Made by a program: the position numbers and the translations under genes
Assembly: GCA_025999775.1 (NCBI GenBank)
Contig: BNXT01000007.1
Span: 1 to 20,233 of the forward strand
Origin: Bacteroidia bacterium
Lineage (GTDB): Bacteria > Bacteroidota > Bacteroidia > Bacteroidales > P3
DNA: 20,233 nucleotides
Reading direction: 5' to 3'
Shown here: positions 14,470-20,233 of the stretch, piece after piece
How positions within the stretch are numbered: position 1 is the stretch's first letter
How the letters are laid out: each line of letters opens with the position of its first letter
The notes under the pieces: generated by a model
Told to the model about the DNA's origin: nothing
The model's database searches: none
What the model saw: only the letters and a program-made list of their open reading frames with translations

Positions 14470-15819
14470 TCAGCAACCCTGCGTAACGATTTTCATAATT
14501 TTTACATCTCCCGCTTGACCATTGCCGGCTGCCGCAATCCGTGTTAATAATTCTGCAAACGGTTGTTCATTGAACGTGTGAGTACTATCATAATCATCGC
14601 CTTGCGTTTCTATGCGTTCCAAGATTTTACCTACCGTGATAGAGTGTATGTCCATTGCGGGTTGATAGGCGGTTTCTTGCGGGTTATTGGTGATAATTTC
14701 GTTGATAATGCCGCATTGCTGCAAATTCGATATAATTTCGCACACAACACGGACAGAAATATTCAACGTCTGTGCTATTTGGAATGAACTCATAGGCTTA
14801 TCGCCCCGTTCAAAATTCTTGACAATTTGATGCACAACCTGTAGCGTAAGTTGTTCGCGTTGCCGGATACTTAGTCCTTGCAGGGTTGCATCATTTTCGT
14901 AATGAGTTACATTTTGTACTGCAAACGACAGTTTTGCACCAAAAAGCAATATGAGCCAACAAGTTTGTGTCCATAGTAAAAACAGCGGGATGGCAGCAAA
15001 GCTACCGTAAATAGCGCTGTATTTGGATGCCACAATCTGTGAATCGATGTAGAAGTTTTGAACGAGTTGAAACAACGTGCCTGCTATAACACCAGCTATC
15101 AATGCCGATGTGAATTTCACTTTGGTGCAGGGCATCGCCGCGTACAGAAACGTGAACATTAGCCATAGCAGTATGTAACTCAACAACTTAAACCCTATTT
15201 TCACCAATGGCGCTACATACGAGTAGATGTGTGCGTTGACGGCAAAGTCGGTTACGTGTTGATGCAATACTACCGTGATAGAACTTGATACGATGAGAAA
15301 TATGGGCGCTATGAGCATTACCGACAAATAATCAGTAACCTTGCGCACCCATGGGCGGTTGCGCTGCACTTGCCAAATGTGATTGAATGACTTTTCAATG
15401 TTGTTGAGCAAACTAAGCACCGACCAAAGTAGAAACAACACGCTAATGCCTGTGAATATGCCGCCGCCAACCGAATTGAGCATCGAATTGGATAAGTTGA
15501 GAAAAAACTCCAATAGCTCTTGTTGCTGCTCAAAATTAGAGTGTAACCACGCCACTAAATTTGCGTGTAGTCCAAAGCCTTTGGCAATTGCCAGAAATAA
15601 CGACAGCACAGGTACTATGGCAATGAGCGTATAAAACGTAAGCGCAGAGGCGCGCAGCGCAATTTTATCGGCAAAAAAACCGCGAATAGAAATAAAGATT
15701 ATCTTGAGTAACTTGATAGATAGTGTGTCCGCGGAATCAACATGTGTTGTTCGCGTGTGCCACATATCGTAGGTAACAAAGCGCAGACCTTGCTTGTACC
15801 AAAGCACAAATTTCTTCAT
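14470..15819 (-). CDS. YihY/BrkB family inner membrane protein with C-terminal winged-helix-like tail
   Basis: A 449-residue protein. After a short cytoplasmic lead, GFFADKIALRASALTFYTLIAIVP marks the start of the YihY/BrkB (formerly 'ribonuclease BN') core. About six hydrophobic segments follow up to about residue 305, including the family stretches WSVLSLLNNIEKSFNHIWQV, YAAMPCTKVKFTSALIAGVI and SKYSAIYGSFAAIPLFLLW. The C-terminal 130 residues are soluble and contain a helix-turn-helix-like segment (SFQIAQTLNISVRVVCEIISNL). Members are inner membrane proteins of unsettled function; the old RNase BN assignment was an error corrected in E. coli. It lies 103 bp after the acyltransferase gene with its own probable promoter, so it need not belong to that operon. 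Confidence 0.9.
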   Translation of the reverse strand: MKKFVLWYKQGLRFVTYDMWHTRTTHVDSADTLSIKLLKIIFISIRGFFADKIALRASALTFYTLIAIVPVLSLFLAIAKGFGLHANLVAWLHSNFEQQQELLEFFLNLSNSMLNSVGGGIFTGISVLFLLWSVLSLLNNIEKSFNHIWQVQRNRPWVRKVTDYLSVMLIAPIFLIVSSSITVVLHQHVTDFAVNAHIYSYVAPLVKIGFKLLSYILLWLMFTFLYAAMPCTKVKFTSALIAGVIAGTLFQLVQNFYIDSQIVASKYSAIYGSFAAIPLFLLWTQTCWLILLFGAKLSFAVQNVTHYENDATLQGLSIRQREQLTLQVVHQIVKNFERGDKPMSSFQIAQTLNISVRVVCEIISNLQQCGIINEIITNNPQETAYQPAMDIHSITVGKILERIETQGDDYDSTHTFNEQPFAELLTRIAAAGNGQAGDVKIMKIVTQGC

Positions 15820-15868
15820 AATGCTGTGATTTTCATTTGTTAATACTCCGTCTCTTACGAGCGTTTAC

Positions 15869-15891
15869 CTTCGTAACGAAGTACAAAGGTA
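15869..15891 (-). promoter_or_regulatory. Promoter box and palindrome upstream of the YihY gene
   Basis: On the minus strand TACCTTTG (15884-15891) fits TAnnTTTG. It is followed at once by the 13-bp palindrome CTTCGTTACGAAG (15869-15881) in the early transcribed region, a typical operator position. No TTG box is clear. Confidence 0.45.
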
Positions 15892-15922
15892 GTAAAAAAA
15901 GGGTTAATTTTTTTGCCATCTG

Positions 15923-17053
15923 TTATTTAAAATTAGCATCTACCGGATTGGCATATATCCCCAGAAAAATATTAGCGAATGTTTGCTTGTCCTCTACATC
16001 GGAGGCAAGCGCCTTGTTACAATGTTGAAGGAACAGTTGCTTTTCTTTTTCCGTATAATATTGTGCATAGTGCGTACTTTTGGAACGCATGTCGTGAGCG
16101 ATATAATTGTTGCACGTCAATTTATAATGCTTGTTAATCTGATTATCAATCAATGAGGCGACCTGCATATTAAATTTGGTGTTCGGTAATCCCTCAAATG
16201 GGGTTAAATCGCTTTCCGACAATGGTGTGCCGATACTAATGTGTACATCTCCTTTGGGCTGCATGATGCCGGTGAGAATACTGTTCAAATCTTCTCCGGG
16301 CTTCTTGACGTATTTCTCAAACCTTGATTGATAGAGTTCCAAGGCTTTCAACAGATCACAAGATTCCCATTGATAGGATATGGACACAGGCACAATATTC
16401 AATTCTAACAGCGCTTTCACAGGATTGTCGGGAGAACTCATGGAAAACATCCGGATGATTCCCTGGTCGGTAGCATCTATGCCGTCTTTGGTGCGTCCGT
16501 TGCGTTGGGCAATCCAGATGGATTCTTGTTTTTCGGTGATGACGTGACGGATATATTCCGACAGAAGGATGGAATTAGCATAAAAATCCCGAACGCTACC
16601 ACCGCGAATCACTTTGAACATCTTATTGGATCTCCCAATATCAATCACGAGTTGAGAACTCATCAGGTTGTTTCCGAATGCTATTTCAGCCGTTTGGTGC
16701 CCAAAAATACAATGGAGAACATATTGCAACAACGAGGCATCCAGCACAATGTCCCGATGATTGGATATGAAAAGATAGCGTTTGTTTTTATCTATATTTT
16801 CATGACCATCATACGAAAGATGACGAATGCTGCGAGCGATAATCTGTTCAGTCCATGATTTGGACACGTGTTCTTGAACATCTTCAATGGTCGTATAACT
16901 TCTGAGCATGTCCTTTACCTTTGCCACTTCCAAGTCCGGATAGACAAACGCTGAGAGCACCGGAAAATATTCGCTGTTGGTGATACGCAGCATGGCATCC
17001 GCTATCTCTTCATCGTAATAGGGTCGTAAATCGTCGAACTTTTCGTTTTTCAT
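15923..17053 (-). CDS. PlsB/PlsC-like 1-acyl-glycerol-phosphate acyltransferase family protein
   Basis: A 376-residue cytoplasmic or membrane-associated acyltransferase. Block I reads FISNHRDIVLDASLL (His99 to Asp105), block II-III around FKVIRGGSVRDFY and the block IWIAQRNGRTKDG (Arg184-Arg187) matches the family's substrate-binding EGTR-like motif; IVPVSISYQW follows. The normal HX4D is here HX5D (or HRD). Such enzymes transfer acyl chains to glycerol phosphate or related acceptors. The ATG at 17053, 4 bp after the ligase stop, is preferred; an upstream in-frame ATG at 17077 would overlap the ligase by 20 bp. The gene is third in the hydrolase-ligase-acyltransferase operon. Positions 16834-16960 recur inverted at the window end. 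Confidence 0.82.
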   Translation of the reverse strand: MKNEKFDDLRPYYDEEIADAMLRITNSEYFPVLSAFVYPDLEVAKVKDMLRSYTTIEDVQEHVSKSWTEQIIARSIRHLSYDGHENIDKNKRYLFISNHRDIVLDASLLQYVLHCIFGHQTAEIAFGNNLMSSQLVIDIGRSNKMFKVIRGGSVRDFYANSILLSEYIRHVITEKQESIWIAQRNGRTKDGIDATDQGIIRMFSMSSPDNPVKALLELNIVPVSISYQWESCDLLKALELYQSRFEKYVKKPGEDLNSILTGIMQPKGDVHISIGTPLSESDLTPFEGLPNTKFNMQVASLIDNQINKHYKLTCNNYIAHDMRSKSTHYAQYYTEKEKQLFLQHCNKALASDVEDKQTFANIFLGIYANPVDANFK

Positions 17054-17057
17054 TATC

Positions 17058-18422
17058 TTATTTTTTACGCTTATCAATAAATTTCACAGGTTTGCGACTG
17101 AGGTCAGGAAAGTTGATTTTTCTAATATCAACCGCGGCGTTTATTTCAATTTCCGGCGCCACTCGAATTTTTGCTCGAAAGCGGTCTTTTAAGTCTTTCA
17201 CAATATCTTCTACAGTTTGATTCCGTAAACCGACGCGTACCAAAACAGCATCGTTGCCGCTCTCGTCGTAGCTGACTTCCACTACATAATTTTCCACGTA
17301 GGGCGTGTTGTCGAGCACATCGTTGATATGCGGCGGATAAAGCGTAGTGCCTTTGTATTTTATCATGTGATTGGTGCGTCCGACCACCGGACTGATACGC
17401 ATTGAAGTACGACCACAGCGACACGGTTCCGTGTGGATACTGACCAAATCGCCGGTTTTGAAACGCAGCAATGGCATTCCTTCGACGCCTAAAGTTGTTA
17501 CGACTAATTCGCCGACTTTGCCTTCTTCGACCAGCAATCCGTTGGCATCGACCAACTCGCAGATAATCAATTCGGGGTGATGATGACCGCCGCAACCGTA
17601 TTCACACTCGGCAAAAGTGGTTGCCATTTCCGTGGAGGCATACGTGGAATATAAATCAATGTCCCATTTTTCTTTGATGTGCTGTCCCAGCAAATTCAAG
17701 GAAAAATCCTGTTCGCGAAGATTTTCACCGATACAGACCGCCTTTTTCACGCTGGAATTTCGATAATCAATTCCGTGTTCTTCCGCATACCTAATGATAT
17801 GTAGAATGAACGACGGCACACACATAATGGTATTAGGACGAATACGTTGAATGGTATCCCATTGCAGTTCCGGAATACCGTTGCCCACGCGAATAATGCC
17901 GGCGCCGAGTTTGCGTAAGCCCAAGAAATAAGCCAAGCCCGCCATAAAACGCTTGTCGATGGTGGTCATCAATTGAACAATATCGTTGAGTTTTGTACCT
18001 GTACAGAGAAAAGAGATTTTTTCGTTGTAAGCCAAGCGTTCTAAATCCTTGTCGGTCATAGCGAACGTAACCGGGTCGCCCAAAGTACCGGAAGTAGTGA
18101 TATAGTCAATCACTTTTTCGGGAGAGACGCACAGAAAATCCTGATTGTAGAGTTGCAAATCTTTTTTATCGGTAAAAGGAATTTGTTGCAAATCTTCTAA
18201 ATGTCGAATTTTATTTACATTGATGTTGTGTTCACGAAATATTTGTTGATAAAAACGCGAGTGGAGGCTCAGATATTGTAAAGCCTCTCGCATTTTCTCC
18301 TCTTGAAAGCGCTTGATTTCCTCTTTTGGTTTGTATTCAATCTCCGAGCTGCACACTACGTGTTTGCAAGGGGTTATCGAAATATCACCACTCCGGGGTA
18401 AAGGAAATTGTTCATTGTTCAT
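17058..18422 (-). CDS. PaaK-like phenylacetate-CoA ligase / adenylate-forming enzyme
   Basis: A 454-residue member of the short adenylate-forming ligases. It has the ATP motif TTSGTLGDP (SGTTG type), YASTEMATTFAE (the Y-x-STE motif), RFKTGDLVSI (substrate adenine/ribose contact), and GRTNHMIKYKGTTLYP leading into the small C-terminal domain. CEYGCGGHHHPE and CRCGRT place Cys and His in pairs that could bind a metal. The true substrate is uncertain: Bacteroidota have several paralogues, and the acyltransferase next door hints at activation of an acyl or aryl acid for lipid or cell-surface acylation rather than phenylacetate breakdown. The first 22 residues (MNNEQFPLP...) arise from a heptamer repeat and are probably not native; GTG at 18356 just before SSEIEYK is an alternative start. 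It overlaps the hydrolase stop by 11 bp. Confidence 0.85.
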   Translation of the reverse strand: MNNEQFPLPRSGDISITPCKHVVCSSEIEYKPKEEIKRFQEEKMREALQYLSLHSRFYQQIFREHNINVNKIRHLEDLQQIPFTDKKDLQLYNQDFLCVSPEKVIDYITTSGTLGDPVTFAMTDKDLERLAYNEKISFLCTGTKLNDIVQLMTTIDKRFMAGLAYFLGLRKLGAGIIRVGNGIPELQWDTIQRIRPNTIMCVPSFILHIIRYAEEHGIDYRNSSVKKAVCIGENLREQDFSLNLLGQHIKEKWDIDLYSTYASTEMATTFAECEYGCGGHHHPELIICELVDANGLLVEEGKVGELVVTTLGVEGMPLLRFKTGDLVSIHTEPCRCGRTSMRISPVVGRTNHMIKYKGTTLYPPHINDVLDNTPYVENYVVEVSYDESGNDAVLVRVGLRNQTVEDIVKDLKDRFRAKIRVAPEIEINAAVDIRKINFPDLSRKPVKFIDKRKK

Positions 18423-18431
18423 TATTCATTG
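18407..18431. repeat. Heptamer repeat across the hydrolase stop and ligase start
   Basis: On the minus strand CAATGAA-TAATGAA-CAATGAA-CAAT encodes the hydrolase C-terminus (MNNEQ-stop) and, in another frame, the ligase N-terminus (MNNEQF). Each unit offers an ATG. Confidence 0.75.
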
Positions 18432-19287
18432 ATTTGACCCATTTTACAAATTCATCAATCCACCCTGTCGCCGTCCCATTGGGTCTAATACCAAAGCCAT
18501 GTCCTCCATGTCCGTTTTCATCGAGGCAGATAAATTGATGTCGTACATTTTTTTCTGTTAGCGCCTTGTCAAAAACCACACTATTGCGATAGTTGACCGT
18601 TTTATCACCTGTGCATTGCAGTAAAAAGACTGGCGGCATATCTTCGCGCACGTTTTGTTCGAGCGACATCAGTTTTGCCTGTTCTGCAGAGAAGTGTTTG
18701 CCTAACAGATTTTTGCGTGATTTTTTGTGACAAATGCTGTCTTCCATCGAAACAACAGGGTAAATCATTCCGACAAATGCCGGTTTCAACGACACATTGG
18801 TTTCGATGCCCAAACCGTGCATAAAATTAGTATCAAAATATTCAGCAGCGATGCCGGATAAATGCCCACCTGCCGAGAAGCCCATCACGCCGATTTTTTC
18901 CGGCTGAATGCCATAACTATCCGCATTTTCTTTGACCAACTGTATTGACCGTTGCAAATCCTGTATCATGGATGGATGATGATTGCCGTAAAGCGCCCTA
19001 CGGTAGCGCAACACAAAAGTCGCAATGCCCTGTTTGTTAAGATATTTAGCAACAGAAAAACCTTCATTGTTCATATCAAGCCAATAGTAACTGCCTCCGG
19101 GACAAATGATTACGGAAATGCCTGTGTTCTTTTCTTTTTCAGGCACAGATATTGTCAGTTCGCTTTTCTTTTGCTTCCTGCTTTTTTCTGTTCCATCCCA
19201 GATTTTGATTGTGTTTCGAGCATTTAGCGGAACCGTTATTATAGAAAAAAACAAAAGTAAAAATGCAAGAGAAACCTGCTTTGCCAT
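18412..19287 (-). CDS. Exported alpha/beta hydrolase (acetyl xylan esterase/BD-FAE-like)
   Basis: A 291-residue protein with a signal peptide (about 1-23, MAKQVSLAFLLLFFSI...LNA). The alpha/beta hydrolase core has the oxyanion motif CPGGSYYWL, nucleophile GFSAGGH (Ser138), acid in CTGDKTV (Asp228) and base in NGHGGHGFG (His260 or His263). The GHGFG ending is typical of esterases that Bacteroidota use on acetylated plant polysaccharides, so periplasmic deacetylation is a reasonable guess. The ATG at 19287 is chosen because the longer in-frame start at 19386 would lie upstream of the TACTTTTG promoter box (19322-19329) and would bury the signal peptide. The last five codons and stop come from a heptamer repeat. 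It leads the operon with the ligase and acyltransferase. Confidence 0.87.
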   Translation of the reverse strand: MAKQVSLAFLLLFFSIITVPLNARNTIKIWDGTEKSRKQKKSELTISVPEKEKNTGISVIICPGGSYYWLDMNNEGFSVAKYLNKQGIATFVLRYRRALYGNHHPSMIQDLQRSIQLVKENADSYGIQPEKIGVMGFSAGGHLSGIAAEYFDTNFMHGLGIETNVSLKPAFVGMIYPVVSMEDSICHKKSRKNLLGKHFSAEQAKLMSLEQNVREDMPPVFLLQCTGDKTVNYRNSVVFDKALTEKNVRHQFICLDENGHGGHGFGIRPNGTATGWIDEFVKWVKSMNNEQ

Positions 19288-19321
19288 AGGATTATTTCGG
19301 TTAAAAATGTTTATTCGACCA

Positions 19322-19329
19322 CAAAAGTA
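19322..19329 (-). promoter_or_regulatory. -7 box of the hydrolase-ligase-acyltransferase operon
   Basis: TACTTTTG on the minus strand, 34 bp before the start at 19287, fits TAnnTTTG. The upstream TTG is not clear; the flanks are very A+T-rich. Confidence 0.55.
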
Positions 19330-19396
19330 CAACAAATTTATTAAATTATTAACATTTTTGGTTAAATTTTGAGGTGTGTAATTCAAAAAAAAATTG

Positions 19397-19404
19397 TATC
19401 TTTG
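19397..19404 (+). promoter_or_regulatory. -7 box of the outer membrane protein gene
   Basis: TATCTTTG, 34 bp before the ATG at 19439, preceded by the GTGTGTAATTCAAAAA word shared with two other promoter regions. A TTG at 19394, in frame, overlaps the box and is not a plausible start. Confidence 0.65.
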
Positions 19405-19438
19405 TGTTCAGTTGTTTACTAACTCAACAATTAGCTTT

Positions 19439-20152
19439 ATGAGAAAAATTCTGATTATTGTTTTTGTTTGGTTTGCTTCGTGCTCTCTAATGACTATCCG
19501 TGCAGAGGATAATGAGCGCACAAATAATTTGAAAGTTGGTGTTGAATTTGGTTTTACTACGTTTTGGGGTGAAGCCATCCGTCCTGACAGAGCCAGACTG
19601 AGCACTCCTAATTTTTGGGAGTTAGTTGGGTTTTCAACTCCGTCAGTGGATATTTCGTATATTGGCGCTAAAACCGAATATTTTTTGTGGAACAACCGCA
19701 TCGGGATTGGCGCCGGAGTTCGATTTTCAACGTATAATTCCACCTTTAGTTCAAATGAAGGGTCTTTTTTGTGGTTGCTCAAGGAAGATGGTTTAACTAC
19801 GGATTATGTAAGGATTATCGATATCACTCAAAAAAGTTCTTACATTGGAGTTCCGTTGGAATTTCGTTTTTTTCCCAATAACCATGATTGGTTTGTCCAG
19901 TATTATCTCAAATTAGGCGTGGTGTTCAACTATCGACTTTCAATAAGCAATAGTGTAACATTTCTATTTTCGGCAATGGATCCGCATGCAGAAACAGTTA
20001 AGAGCCAATTGGGTGATTATCCGCCGAATTTCAATGCGTATCTCTATCCAGTTATTGGACTTAAACTATTGCGTTGTCCATGGGTTAATCTGGAATTCCA
20101 TTTTCCGTGCTCTCAGCGTTTGTCTATCCGGACTTGGAAGTGGCAAAGGTAA
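19439..20152 (+). CDS. Outer membrane beta-barrel protein, C-terminus replaced by chimeric sequence
   Basis: The ATG at 19439 begins a signal peptide (MRKILIIVFVWFASCSLMTIRAE) followed by alternating hydrophobic and polar strands (KVGVEFGFTTFWGE, RIGIGAGVRFSTYNS, YIGVPLEFRFFP, WFVQYYLKLGVVFNYRLS, YLYPVIGLKLL), as in PorT-like or OMP_b-brl family barrels of the Bacteroidota outer membrane. Function unknown. The native sequence ends near 20106, after WVNLEFHF. From 20107 the DNA is an inverted copy of the acyltransferase gene, so the final residues SQRLSIRTWKWQR read before TGA... are not real barrel sequence, and the true last strand is missing. It is divergent from the hydrolase operon. Confidence 0.75.
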   Translation: MRKILIIVFVWFASCSLMTIRAEDNERTNNLKVGVEFGFTTFWGEAIRPDRARLSTPNFWELVGFSTPSVDISYIGAKTEYFLWNNRIGIGAGVRFSTYNSTFSSNEGSFLWLLKEDGLTTDYVRIIDITQKSSYIGVPLEFRFFPNNHDWFVQYYLKLGVVFNYRLSISNSVTFLFSAMDPHAETVKSQLGDYPPNFNAYLYPVIGLKLLRCPWVNLEFHFPCSQRLSIRTWKWQR

Positions 20153-20233
20153 AGGACATGCTCAGAAGTTATACGACCATTGAAGATGTTCAAGAACACG
20201 TGTCCAAATCATGGACTGAACAGATTATCGCTC
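20107..20233. repeat. 127-bp perfect inverted copy of 16834-16960
   Basis: Every base from 20107 to the window end equals the reverse complement of 16960 down to 16834. The shared word TTTTCCG at the join differs from the source only in having one G instead of two, so there is microhomology at the breakpoint. Most likely a chimeric join at a contig end. Confidence 0.9.

Noticed and set aside
14470..15819. Ribonuclease BN
   Set aside because: The old name for YihY-family proteins; the family has transmembrane segments and no nuclease motif.
17146..17595. 149-codon open frame on the minus strand
   Set aside because: It lies wholly inside the PaaK-like ligase in another frame and gives an Arg-rich, Ser-rich product typical of a shadow frame.
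19288..19386. Upstream ATG for the second hydrolase
   Set aside because: It lies before the TACTTTTG promoter box and would add 33 residues in front of a good signal peptide.

Overview
The window looks like chromosomal DNA from a Bacteroidota (probably Bacteroidales) bacterium. Several genes are preceded by the phylum-specific -7 promoter box TAnnTTTG (for example TATCTTTG at 888-895, 3176-3183 on the minus strand, and 19397-19404), without obvious Shine-Dalgarno sites. The gene families also fit: a TPR/PD40/OmpA protein, a SUMF1-domain exported protein, a DUF4143 ATPase, DUF2461, a CobB-like sirtuin without zinc cysteines, and IS1380- and IS110-type relics. No rRNA, tRNA or CRISPR array was seen.

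Layout. 1-714: phoU behind a heptamer repeat. 715-2188: a DUF4143-type AAA ATPase whose upstream region carries a striking array of palindromic sites at exactly 32-bp pitch. 2189-3210: a scrap of a second phoU copy and an exported alpha/beta hydrolase (minus). 3211-3997: repeats and an internally deleted IS1380-like element. 3998-6692 (minus): DUF2461 gene and a TPR-PD40-CRD-OmpA protein, probably one operon. 6780-8058: broken IS110 transposase, then a two-gene cassette of tiny membrane proteins (first frameshifted) bracketed by 25-bp inverted repeats. 8059-12286: dnaE followed 4 bp later by a sirtuin. 12291-14441: an accessory block bounded by direct repeats that carries a two-domain SUMF1/FGE-fold exported protein (minus), inverted repeats and a ~120-bp imperfect hairpin. 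14470-19287 (minus): a YihY/BrkB membrane protein, then the compact hydrolase-PaaK-like ligase-acyltransferase operon. 19439-end: a beta-barrel outer membrane protein.

The last 127 bases (20107-20233) are a perfect inverted copy of 16834-16960, inside the acyltransferase gene. They cut off the outer membrane protein. This is most simply read as a chimeric join from amplification or assembly at a contig end, so the C-terminus of the last gene should not be trusted.

No complete new defence or mobile system is visible. The most interesting structures are the 32-bp-pitch operator-like array before the ATPase, the hypervariable C-terminal segments of the two SUMF1 domains (which resemble variable regions of diversity-generating retroelement targets, though no reverse transcriptase or template repeat is in the window), and the way one dispersed repeat brackets two accessory loci in inverted orientation.
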